64,000 nucleotides of DNA from contig CAYOFP010000003.1 in the NCBI GenBank assembly GCA_964403505.1, forward strand, positions 66,192 through 130,191. The letters are read 5' to 3'. The stretch comes from CAKSEI01 sp964403505. GTDB lineage: Bacteria; Bacillota; Clostridia; Oscillospirales; CAG-272. The translations under genes and the position numbers were made by a program. Under the pieces are notes generated by a model. The model did not search any database. It saw nothing but the letters and a program-made list of their open reading frames with translations, and had not been told where the DNA came from. Every line of letters begins with the position of its first letter. Within the stretch, counting starts at the first letter, position 1. Shown here piece by piece: positions 42,187 to 50,621 of this stretch.

Positions 42187-43279
42187 GGCAGAGAGACATC
42201 ATAGCGAACCGCTTATTCATATCACCAAACGCACGGATGTTTCATTAAAAAGCGGTATATTAGTCCGTGCCGCAGCGATACTTTGTGCGCTTGCGGTATG
42301 TGCAGTGGTTACAAAGGTACTGACAGGCGATAATCCTTTTTCGATATTCGCTACATTTTATCACGGCGCTTTCGGCGCCGGCAGAGCCCTGGTCACGGTG
42401 CATGATGTTGCTATCCTTCTCTGCATCTCGCTTGCGGTCACGCCTGCTTTCCGTATGCGTTTCTGGAATACGGGCGCAGAGGGACAGGTTCTTATGGGGT
42501 GTCTCGCGACGGCCGTTTGCATGTTTGCCCTCGGCGGAAAAATGCCCGAGTGGTGTCTGATGCTGATCATGGCGTTTTTTGCGATATTCGTCGGTATGCT
42601 GTGGGGCGTCATTCCTGCGGTGTTCAAGGCGTATTGGAATACGAATGAGACGCTTTTCACCCTGATGATGAACTATGTGGCGATACAGTCTGTCGAGATA
42701 TTCTTAAAGATAGCGGATAAGAGCGGATCAAATGTCGTAGGTCCCGATCTTCTGACACACGGATGGCTGCCGAGTCTCTTCGGGGTCAAGTATCTGCTCA
42801 ATATCGTCATAGTCGCTGTCATTACCGTAGTAATATATATTTATCTTCGCCACAGTAAGCACGGATATGAGATCGCCGTGGTCGGCGAAAGCGAAAATAC
42901 GGCACGTTATATCGGTGTCAACGTCAAAAAGGTTATTTTGCGTACCATGGCGTTGTCGGGCGCACTGTGCGGCGTTGCCGGTCTGCTTTTGGTCGGCGGT
43001 TCGTCCCACTCGATCGATTCACAGCTGGTAGACGGCAGAGGCTTTACAGCCATCATGGTATCCTGGCTTGCGAAGTTCAATCCTCTGTTCATGATACTGA
43101 CCTCCTGCCTGCTCGTGTTCCTTGCACGCGGAGCTGATGAGGTAACATCGAAATTCGGACTGAACGGAGACTTTTCCGAGATACTTACGGGTATCATCCT
43201 GTTCTTTATCATAGGATGCGAGTTCTTTATTCAGTATCAGATACATTTCAATTTTCACAGAAAAAAGGAGGTAAAGTGA
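42179..43279 (+). CDS. Nucleoside ABC transporter permease (NupP-like)
   Basis: A 366-residue protein with about nine to ten transmembrane helices and the BPD_transp_2 signature (RFWNTGAEGQVLMG, NETLFTLMMNYVAIQ, GYEIAVVGESENTARYIGVN). It is the first of two dissimilar permeases of a purine nucleoside importer. It overlaps the ATPase gene by 8 bp. Confidence 0.94.
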   Translation: MSKAERHHSEPLIHITKRTDVSLKSGILVRAAAILCALAVCAVVTKVLTGDNPFSIFATFYHGAFGAGRALVTVHDVAILLCISLAVTPAFRMRFWNTGAEGQVLMGCLATAVCMFALGGKMPEWCLMLIMAFFAIFVGMLWGVIPAVFKAYWNTNETLFTLMMNYVAIQSVEIFLKIADKSGSNVVGPDLLTHGWLPSLFGVKYLLNIVIVAVITVVIYIYLRHSKHGYEIAVVGESENTARYIGVNVKKVILRTMALSGALCGVAGLLLVGGSSHSIDSQLVDGRGFTAIMVSWLAKFNPLFMILTSCLLVFLARGADEVTSKFGLNGDFSEILTGIILFFIIGCEFFIQYQIHFNFHRKKEVK

Positions 43280-43280
43280 T

Positions 43281-44282
43281 ATGGATAAGCTTATTGTTTT
43301 GTTTCCTTTGATATGCGGATTTATTCAGCGTGCCGTACTTCAGGGCACACCGCTTCTGTTCGGCGCGACCGGAGAGATACTGACTGAAAAATCGGGTAAC
43401 CTCAATCTCGGTATCCCGGGTATCATGTATATCGGTGCGATATCGGGTGTTGTCGGCGGCTTTTTCTATCAAACGAATGCATCGGTCCCTCAGCCTTTCC
43501 TTGCGATCATCATACCGCTTTTGTGCTGTATTCTGGGCTCGCTTCTGACCTCGCTCATCTATTGCTTCCTCACGATAACCCTGCGTGCAAATCAGAATGT
43601 CACGGGCCTTGCCATAACGACATTCGGCGTGGGCGTCGGTAACTTTTTCGGCGGTTCGCTTATTAAGATCGTTAAGAGCGAGGTACCTTATCTTGCACTC
43701 GTTAAGATTGCTAAGGCATATAAGACAACGCTTCCGTTCGCGGATAAGATGGGCGCATTCGGCAAGATGATATTCTCATACGGATTTATGGTATATCTTT
43801 CCATAATTATCGCAATCGTTGTGAGCATCTTCTTAAAGAAAATGAGGACGGGTCTCCATCTTCGGGCAGTCGGCGAAAATCCGGCTACGGCAGACGCCGC
43901 AGGTATCAATGTAACACGGTATAAGTATATTGCCACCTGCGTGGGCGGTATGATCGCCGGACTCGGCGGTCTCTACTATATCATGGATTACAGTAACGGT
44001 ATCTGGTCGAATAACGGCTTCGGTGACCGTGGATGGCTCGCTATTGCCATTGTTATTTTCGCTACATGGAAGCCGGCTATGGCGATCTTCGGCTCGTATC
44101 TGTTCGGAGCGCTGTATATCCTGTTTAACTATATCAACGTGCCGATGCAGTTTATACCGCTTATTCAGATGCTCCCGTATGTTGTCACGATCATCGTACT
44201 TGTTGTGGTCAGTATGCGTAAAAAGCGTGAGAATCAACCCCCGGCATCGTTGGGACTTTCCTATTTCAGAGAAGAACGATAA
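43281..44282 (+). CDS. Nucleoside ABC transporter permease (NupQ-like)
   Basis: A 333-residue protein with eight to nine transmembrane helices. TGEILTEKSGNLNLGIPGIMYIG and HLRAVGENPATADAAGINV are typical of the second permease in this family. It starts 1 bp after the previous stop, and the operon ends at the terminator that follows. Confidence 0.94.
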   Translation: MDKLIVLFPLICGFIQRAVLQGTPLLFGATGEILTEKSGNLNLGIPGIMYIGAISGVVGGFFYQTNASVPQPFLAIIIPLLCCILGSLLTSLIYCFLTITLRANQNVTGLAITTFGVGVGNFFGGSLIKIVKSEVPYLALVKIAKAYKTTLPFADKMGAFGKMIFSYGFMVYLSIIIAIVVSIFLKKMRTGLHLRAVGENPATADAAGINVTRYKYIATCVGGMIAGLGGLYYIMDYSNGIWSNNGFGDRGWLAIAIVIFATWKPAMAIFGSYLFGALYILFNYINVPMQFIPLIQMLPYVVTIIVLVVVSMRKKRENQPPASLGLSYFREER

Positions 44283-44283
44283 T

Positions 44284-44318
44284 AAAAAAGCAGTGAAGAA
44301 TATTTTCACTGCTTTTTT
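44284..44318 (+). terminator. Terminator of the nucleoside transporter operon
   Basis: AAAAAAGCAGTGAA (44284-44297) pairs with TTCACTGCTTTTTT (44305-44318) around a 7-nt loop. Confidence 0.9.
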
Positions 44319-44379
44319 ATGAATTAACGAATGTATGTCACCCCCGGCTTTTTATTTTCTAAAAATCGCCATGTTTCTA

Positions 44380-44408
44380 TTTACAAAACGGAAAGAATAT
44401 TGTAAAAT
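44380..44408 (+). promoter_or_regulatory. Promoter of the pyrH-frr-uppS... operon
   Basis: TTTACA (44380-44385), a 17-bp spacer and TAAAAT (44403-44408), about 30 bp before pyrH. No other promoter is evident until after polC, so this may drive about 10 kb. Confidence 0.75.
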
Positions 44409-44439
44409 AGATATGGAATAAACTCACGAGGATAAAAAC

Positions 44440-45159
44440 ATGATAAGCAATAAATATAATCGTGTGCTTCTGAAGCTGTCGGGCGAAGCGCTCTCAGCCG
44501 GATGCGACGGTATACTTAATTTTGATCTGATCACCGATATATGCCGTGCGATCAAGGGCATATCCGATTCAGGCACTCAGGTCGCCATAGTCATCGGCGC
44601 AGGTAATATCTGGCGCGGCAGACAGGGCGGCGAGATGGATAAGACACGGGCAGACCATATGGGTATGCTCGCAACTACCATAAACTGTATCGCACTCCAG
44701 GACACATTCATTTCTCTCGGCAAAAAGGCAAAGGTGTTTACCGCAGTTGATATGCAGCGCTTTGCTATACCGTATACACGTGACGGCGCTGTATCGGCGC
44801 TCGAGGCAGGCGAGATCGTGATATTCGGCGCAGGCTTAGGCAGTCCGTTTTTCTCGACGGATACAGCGGCAGTGCTCCGTGCGGTCGAGATCGGAGCGGA
44901 TGCGGCACTTTTCGCAAAGAATATCGACGGGGTGTACTCCGACGATCCGAAGAAAAATCCTGACGCCGTCAAGTATGACGAGCTTACATACGAAGAAATA
45001 CTGGAAAAGCAGTTAAAGGCCATAGACCTGACCGCTGCGGCGTTCAGTATGGATAACGATCTTCCCATCCTTGTTTTCGGGCTGGATAAGAGCGAAAATA
45101 TAACCCGTGCGATCGCAGGAGAAAAAATCGGTACATTATTAAAGAGAGGTAACAAATAA
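44440..45159 (+). CDS. pyrH: UMP kinase
   Basis: A 239-residue amino-acid-kinase-fold protein with LKLSGEAL at the N-terminus, VIGAGNIWRG, and DTAAVLRAVEIGADAALFAKN. It phosphorylates UMP to UDP. It overlaps frr by one base, the standard pyrH-frr order. Confidence 0.97.
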   Translation: MISNKYNRVLLKLSGEALSAGCDGILNFDLITDICRAIKGISDSGTQVAIVIGAGNIWRGRQGGEMDKTRADHMGMLATTINCIALQDTFISLGKKAKVFTAVDMQRFAIPYTRDGAVSALEAGEIVIFGAGLGSPFFSTDTAAVLRAVEIGADAALFAKNIDGVYSDDPKKNPDAVKYDELTYEEILEKQLKAIDLTAAAFSMDNDLPILVFGLDKSENITRAIAGEKIGTLLKRGNK

Positions 45160-45730
45160 TGAGCTTTGAACTTAAGGTTTTTGAAGAAAAAATGGCGAAA
45201 TGCATATCCGCCTATGAAAACGAGCTGGCAACAGTAAGGGCAGGCAGAGCGACTCCCTCGCTTCTCGACAGAGTAAGCGTCGATTATTACGGAGTACCCA
45301 CTCCCGTAAACCAGGTAGGAGAGGTTAAGGCGGCAGACCCGAGGACGCTCACCGTCACACCGTGGGATCCTTCGCTTCTCAAGGAGATCGAGAAGGCAAT
45401 ATTTGCGGCAGATCTCGGTCTCGTTCCCCAGAACGACGGAAAGCTGATCAGGATATCCATTCCCCAGCTCACCGAGGAGAGAAGAAAGGAACTCACAAAG
45501 CAGGTGTCAAAGCTTGCCGAGGACGCAAAGGTCGCTGTCCGTAACGTCCGCCGCGATGCGAATGATAAGCTGAAGGACGCTAAAAAGGCGAAGGAAATAA
45601 CCGAGGACGATGAAAAGAACTTCGAGAAGNNNNNNNNNNTTGGCAAGGCGTTTATAGGCATTCCAGTAGAATTGTTCTGTCTGAAGTCCGTTGGGCCTCG
45701 AAAAAGGAAAAGGAGATCATGGCTATATAA
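45159..45730 (+). CDS. frr: Ribosome recycling factor, interrupted by an assembly gap
   Basis: Residues 1-157 (up to base 45629) are normal RRF, with ENELATVRAGRATPSLLD, YYGVPTPVNQ and RNVRRDANDKLK. Ten Ns occupy 45630-45639. A true RRF ending, ASKKEKEIMAI, reads in another frame and stops at 45730. About 55 bases between the gap and this ending do not encode the expected helix. The gene is probably intact in the organism, and the joint is an assembly error. RRF splits post-termination ribosomes with EF-G. Confidence 0.9.
45630..45639. other. Assembly gap (10 Ns)
   Basis: Ten undetermined bases inside frr. The sequence just right of the gap fits neither frr nor any gene I recognise, so the true gap length is unknown. 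Confidence 0.99.
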
Positions 45731-45757
45731 ATAGCTTTTGATTTTTACGTCATGAAT

Positions 45758-45777
45758 GGGCAGACTAAAGTCTGCCC
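45758..45777 (+). repeat. Hairpin between frr and uppS
   Basis: GGGCAGAC, loop TAAA and GTCTGCCC, without a T-run. It could be a weak terminator, an RNA-processing site or a stability element. Confidence 0.5.
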
Positions 45778-45801
45778 TCAGTTATATTCGGAGTAATAGA
45801 T

Positions 45802-46509
45802 ATGTTTAGAGGAAAAAAGAATGCGCCCGACACCGCAGAGCTAAAGCACATTGCTTTTATTATGGACGGAAACGGCAGGTGGGCGACAAGGCGCGGTATG
45901 CCGCGCGAGTACGGACATAAGGTAGGGGCGAAGGTATTTCGCAATATCGTGGAGTATTGTGCCGATATCGGCATAAACTGTGTTACGGTGTATGCCTTTT
46001 CTACCGAGAATTGGCGACGCCCCGAAAAAGAGGTATCTGCTCTTATGGAGCTTTTCCGGGTCTATTTGAGGGATGCCGTCGCCACTATGATGGAGCGTGA
46101 TATCAGGATAGTTTTCTTAGGTGATAAATCGCTTTTCCCTGAAGATATCATACAGATAATGTGTGATATCGAGCGTGATTCGCAAAATAATCATAAGAGG
46201 CTGAATATCGCCATGAATTACGGCGGCAGGGACGAGATCGTGCATGCGGTAAATAAACTGATATCCGAGGGAAAGACCGAAATATGCGAGGATGATATAA
46301 CGTCCCATCTGTATACGCTCGACTCTCCCATGCCCGACCTCATCATGCGGACGGCAGGCGAGATAAGAACATCGAATTTCCTCATGTGGCAGAGCGCATA
46401 TTCCGAGTATTATTTTGTGGATAAGCTCTGGCCTGATCTGAGGGAAAAAGATATTGACGAGGCGGTGGCGGTATTCAACCGCCGTAAACGCAATTTCGGA
46501 GGGATATAA
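45802..46509 (+). CDS. uppS: Isoprenyl transferase (undecaprenyl diphosphate synthase)
   Basis: A 235-residue cis-prenyltransferase with HIAFIMDGNGRWA (catalytic Asp), VYAFSTENWRRP and RTAGEIRTSNFL. It makes the C55 lipid carrier for peptidoglycan. A GGAGTAA site precedes the ATG. It overlaps cdsA by one base and lies in the same operon as dxr and ispG, whose pathway supplies its substrates. Confidence 0.97.
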   Translation: MFRGKKNAPDTAELKHIAFIMDGNGRWATRRGMPREYGHKVGAKVFRNIVEYCADIGINCVTVYAFSTENWRRPEKEVSALMELFRVYLRDAVATMMERDIRIVFLGDKSLFPEDIIQIMCDIERDSQNNHKRLNIAMNYGGRDEIVHAVNKLISEGKTEICEDDITSHLYTLDSPMPDLIMRTAGEIRTSNFLMWQSAYSEYYFVDKLWPDLREKDIDEAVAVFNRRKRNFGGI

Positions 46510-47348
46510 TGAAAACAAGAATCATAACCGCGGTAGTAGCATTATGCATTTTTGCACCGATACTGTATTTTTCGGCAACGTGGCCTTTTGTGGCATTCGT
46601 GTGCATTATGTGCCTTGCGGCGTCATATGAAATATTAAAGTGCTGTGCACTCGAGAAAAAATGGTTTTTCTCGTTGCCTACGATGCTCATATTTACATTT
46701 ATCGGCTTTTGCACCCGTTATGTATTTGAAACAGATGCGCAGTTTTTGAAATATTCTGTTGTCGTACTCATTTTCTATCTGTTTTATGCTTTTGCCGTAT
46801 CGGTGTTTTCAAAGGGAACCGTTCCGATTACCGATGTATGTACCGTTGTGACTTTTGCACTGTATGCCACGGCAGGTTTTTGCTCGCTCGTGTTTATCCG
46901 CGATCTCGAGGGCGGGGCAGCGTATATGTTTCCGCTCGTGTTCATCGGTGCATGGGTGACCGATACCGGGGCGTATTTTTCGGGTGTGGCCCTCGGCAGG
47001 CATAAACTCATACCCGATGTCAGTCCGAAAAAGACGGTCGAGGGTGCGATCGGCGGCGTTGTGACGACGACGCTTGTATTTGTACTGTACGGACTTTTTA
47101 TATCGAAAAAATTCGGTTTTGCGGCGAATTATATCGCACTTGCCGTTATGGGAGCGTTCATTGCCGTCATATCTATGATAGGTGACCTTATCGCATCTCT
47201 TGTGAAGCGTCACTACGGCATCAAGGATTACGGCTTTATTTTTCCGGGTCACGGCGGTGTTCTTGACCGTTTTGACAGTATTATAGCTACCTCGCTTTTC
47301 ATATATTTGCTTTGTACGGTTTCTGATTTCTTTATACTATTTAAGTGA
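46509..47348 (+). CDS. cdsA: Phosphatidate cytidylyltransferase
   Basis: A 279-residue membrane enzyme with seven or eight helices and the C-terminal signature SLVKRHYGIKDYGFIFPGHG followed by GVLDRFDS. It makes CDP-diacylglycerol, the precursor of phospholipids. It overlaps dxr by 4 bp. Confidence 0.97.
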   Translation: MKTRIITAVVALCIFAPILYFSATWPFVAFVCIMCLAASYEILKCCALEKKWFFSLPTMLIFTFIGFCTRYVFETDAQFLKYSVVVLIFYLFYAFAVSVFSKGTVPITDVCTVVTFALYATAGFCSLVFIRDLEGGAAYMFPLVFIGAWVTDTGAYFSGVALGRHKLIPDVSPKKTVEGAIGGVVTTTLVFVLYGLFISKKFGFAANYIALAVMGAFIAVISMIGDLIASLVKRHYGIKDYGFIFPGHGGVLDRFDSIIATSLFIYLLCTVSDFFILFK

Positions 47349-48517
47349 TTGATAATATGGTTAATAATATAGACAAGAAGATATTAATATTAGGCTCGAG
47401 CGGTTCTGTCGGCACACAGGCGGCAGATGTTGCGGCTTTTCACGGCGTTACCGTTGACGGTATCAGCGCCGCGACCGACGTGAAGACCGCCGAGGCGCAG
47501 GCGCGTAAATTCGGAGTCCGCTATTGTGCTATGGTAGATGAAACCGCTGCAGAAGATTTGAGCGTGCGCCTTTCCGATACCGGAACGAAGGTGCTTTCCG
47601 GCACGGAAGGTATTCTTGAAATGATCGGACTTTCCGATGCAGATACCGCCGTGAATTCCATTACGGGTATCGCCGGACTTCGCCCGACTCTTGCCGCAAT
47701 AGAAAACGGAATGGATATAGCTCTCGCAAATAAAGAGACTCTTGTCACCGCAGGTGATATCGTAATGTCACGTGCGCACGAAAAGGGTGTTGCGATACTC
47801 CCGGTGGATTCCGAGCATTGTGCGGTATTTCAGTGTATGCAGTGCGGCTCACACGATGAGGTGAGGAAGTTAATTCTTACGGCATCGGGCGGACCTTTCT
47901 ACGGAATGAAAAGAAATGAGCTTTCTGCGATAACAAAGGAGCAGGCGCTTGCGCATCCGACCTGGAAGATGGGTGCAAAAATAACCATCGATTCTGCTAC
48001 AATGATGAATAAGGGATTCGAGGTGATAGAGGCATATCATCTTTTCGGGATTCCTGCGGATGATATCGAGGTGGTAGTCCACCGTGAGAGCATCGTTCAT
48101 TCCATGGTGGAATATACTGACCGTGCGGTGATCGCCCAGCTTTCTGTGCCCGATATGAGAATGTGCGTCAGGTATGCCCTGACATATCCTCACCGTTCGG
48201 ACAGTAACGGCGAGATACTCGATCTTACGAAGGTGGGTAAACTGACATTTGCCGAGCCCGATAATGACACTTTCACCCTTCTTCCGTTGGCAAGAAAGGC
48301 GATAAAACTCGGCGGTGTCATACCGTGTGCGGTCAACGGAGCAAACGAGGCTGCAGTTGATCTGTTTTTGCACGACAAAATATCGTTCACCGATATTTTC
48401 GACGTGGTAGAAAAAGTGGCTCTTTCGTTTGATCATAGAAAAGAACCTACGCTTGATGATATTTTAGAGGTCGATAAAATATCACGTATCAGAACAAAAG
48501 AGGTATTTGGTTTATGA
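47345..48517 (+). CDS. dxr: 1-deoxy-D-xylulose-5-phosphate reductoisomerase
   Basis: A 390-residue enzyme with the NADPH-binding GSSGSVGTQAADV (about 18-30), NKETLVTAG, PVDSEHCAVFQC (metal site) and MNKGFEVIEAYHLF. It makes 2-C-methyl-D-erythritol 4-phosphate in the isoprenoid pathway. The start is GTG at 47345, overlapping cdsA, or ATG at 47357. It overlaps rseP by 4 bp. Confidence 0.97.
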   Translation: MIDNMVNNIDKKILILGSSGSVGTQAADVAAFHGVTVDGISAATDVKTAEAQARKFGVRYCAMVDETAAEDLSVRLSDTGTKVLSGTEGILEMIGLSDADTAVNSITGIAGLRPTLAAIENGMDIALANKETLVTAGDIVMSRAHEKGVAILPVDSEHCAVFQCMQCGSHDEVRKLILTASGGPFYGMKRNELSAITKEQALAHPTWKMGAKITIDSATMMNKGFEVIEAYHLFGIPADDIEVVVHRESIVHSMVEYTDRAVIAQLSVPDMRMCVRYALTYPHRSDSNGEILDLTKVGKLTFAEPDNDTFTLLPLARKAIKLGGVIPCAVNGANEAAVDLFLHDKISFTDIFDVVEKVALSFDHRKEPTLDDILEVDKISRIRTKEVFGL

Positions 48518-49545
48518 AGTCAGCGTTATCCATAGTGTTAGCGGTAATCGTTTTCGGCGCTCTTATCCTCATACACGAGCTGGGGCATTATATCTTCGCC
48601 CGGATATTCCGTGTGGGTATCAAAGAGTTTTCTATCGGCATGGGGCCGAAGCTCATAACAAAAGTATCGAAAAAGACGGGGATCGCTTATTCCATCCGCC
48701 TGTTACCTATCGGCGGTTATGTCGCCATGGTGGGAGAGGACGGTGCGAGCGATGAGGATGGCGCATTGTCATCAAAGCCGAAATGGCAGAGAGGCATCGT
48801 CCTTGCGGCAGGTGCGACGTTCAATCTGATACTCGCTTTTCTTGTGATGGCGACTTATGTCATTTTCACTCCTGCCATCGGCTCGACGACCATAGCAGAA
48901 TTTTCTGAGAATTCTGTTTCTCAGAAATACGGTCTTATGGAAAATGACGAGATCCTTTCGGTAAACGGACACCGTGTCTATCTGTTATACGACCTGTCGT
49001 ATGCAATTACCGATTATGGGTATCAGGGCGTCGATATCACGGTGAAAAGAAACGGAGAGAAGGTCACTCTTACGGGTGTTGAATTCCCCGTATACGAGCA
49101 GGACGGCACCGTATTCGGCGAGCAGGACTTTGCAGTAAAGCGGATAAAGAAGAATTTCAAAAATGTGCTTTATTGCTCCTATCATCAGTCGGTATCGACG
49201 ATCAAGATGGTATATACCTCTCTATGGGATATTATCACGGGCAGATTCGGACTTTCCGCAGTATCAGGACCTGTCGGTGTGACGAATACAATCGGCGAGG
49301 TGGCGAGCACTGGAGCGGTCAATCTGCTATTGTTGATATCAATGATATCGGCGAATCTCGGCATTTTCAATCTGCTTCCTTTCCCGGCACTTGACGGGGG
49401 CAGGATACTTTTTCTGATTATCGAGGCTATACGCAAAAAGCCGGTGAAACCCGAGATAGAGGGCGCAATTAATTTTGCCGGTCTTGCGCTTCTCATGCTG
49501 CTTACCGTTATTATAACGGTAAAGGATATTATAGGACTGATATGA
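48514..49545 (+). CDS. rseP: Site-2 intramembrane metalloprotease RseP/RasP
   Basis: A 343-residue membrane protease. HELGH (about 22-26) in the first helix and FNLLPFPALDGGRIL in a later helix supply the zinc ligands. One PDZ domain (about 125-200) lies between. It cleaves anti-sigma factors and signal peptides within the membrane. The gene overlaps both dxr and ispG by 4 bp. Confidence 0.96.
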   Translation: MKSALSIVLAVIVFGALILIHELGHYIFARIFRVGIKEFSIGMGPKLITKVSKKTGIAYSIRLLPIGGYVAMVGEDGASDEDGALSSKPKWQRGIVLAAGATFNLILAFLVMATYVIFTPAIGSTTIAEFSENSVSQKYGLMENDEILSVNGHRVYLLYDLSYAITDYGYQGVDITVKRNGEKVTLTGVEFPVYEQDGTVFGEQDFAVKRIKKNFKNVLYCSYHQSVSTIKMVYTSLWDIITGRFGLSAVSGPVGVTNTIGEVASTGAVNLLLLISMISANLGIFNLLPFPALDGGRILFLIIEAIRKKPVKPEIEGAINFAGLALLMLLTVIITVKDIIGLI

Positions 49546-50621
49546 TAAATTATAACGAAATACGAAGAAAAACAAAAAAAATAAAGATTGGCAATAAATA
49601 TATCGGCGGCGACGCTCCGATCGCCGTACAGTCTATGCTGAATGTCGATACGCTTGATAGGGAGTTGGTCCTTGCGCAGACCCTCGCACTTGAAAAATCC
49701 GGGTGCGATGTCGTGCGTATGACCGTACCGACGCCCGAGCACGCAAATACTTTGTATTATCTGAAAAATGCAGGGGTGAGCGTGCCTCTTGTCGCCGATA
49801 TCCATTTTGATTATAAAGCTGCGATCGAGGCGGCGGCAATGGGCGCTGATAAGATACGGATCAATCCCGGTAACATCGGCGGAGAGGACAGAGTCTGTGC
49901 GGTCGTGAAAGCGTGCAGAGCGCATGAGATACCGATAAGGATCGGGGTGAATTCCGGTTCGCTCGAAAAGCATATTTTAGCGAAATACGGTTCTCCCACG
50001 GCGCAGGCACTTGCCGAGAGCGCCATGTACCACGTTTTATTGCTCGAAAAATATGATTTTGATAACATAATCGTCGCCATAAAGTCGTCGGACGTACGCA
50101 CGATGATAGAGGCGAACAGAATCTTATCGGAAAAGTGCGATTATCCCCTGCATCTCGGCGTGACCGAGGCAGGAGGAGCACACATAGGCACACTCAAAAG
50201 CGCGGTCGGTATCGGTGCGTTGCTCTCTGACGGAATCGGTGATACGATCCGTGTGTCGCTTAGTGCAGATCCCACCCTCGAGGTAAAGGAGGGAATAAAT
50301 ATCCTGCGCTCAATAGGGATAGCGAGCGGAAATTACATAAATCTCACGTCATGTCCGACCTGCGGAAGGACCAGGGTGGATATCATATCTCTCGTAAATG
50401 AGTTTGAGCGCCGTGCAGATGACGAGTGCCACCCCTCCCGTCCGCTCCATGTTGCGATCATGGGGTGTGCGGTGAACGGACCCGGCGAGGCAAGAGAGGC
50501 TGATATCGGGGTCGCCGGCGGCGTTGGCGAGGCTCTGCTTTTTAAGCGGGGCGAGTCTGTCGGCAAAATACCGGAAGATAAAATTATAGATGTATTGATA
50601 ACGGAGATAAATAAATATTAA
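49542..50621 (+). CDS. ispG: 4-hydroxy-3-methylbut-2-en-1-yl diphosphate synthase
   Basis: A 359-residue enzyme. APIAVQSMLNVDT, VPLVADIHFDY and KIRINPGN-type segments form the barrel. The [4Fe-4S] ligands lie in CPTCGR and CAVNGPGE. It performs the sixth step of the MEP pathway. It shares a base with the polC start codon. Confidence 0.97.
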   Translation: MINYNEIRRKTKKIKIGNKYIGGDAPIAVQSMLNVDTLDRELVLAQTLALEKSGCDVVRMTVPTPEHANTLYYLKNAGVSVPLVADIHFDYKAAIEAAAMGADKIRINPGNIGGEDRVCAVVKACRAHEIPIRIGVNSGSLEKHILAKYGSPTAQALAESAMYHVLLLEKYDFDNIIVAIKSSDVRTMIEANRILSEKCDYPLHLGVTEAGGAHIGTLKSAVGIGALLSDGIGDTIRVSLSADPTLEVKEGINILRSIGIASGNYINLTSCPTCGRTRVDIISLVNEFERRADDECHPSRPLHVAIMGCAVNGPGEAREADIGVAGGVGEALLFKRGESVGKIPEDKIIDVLITEINKY

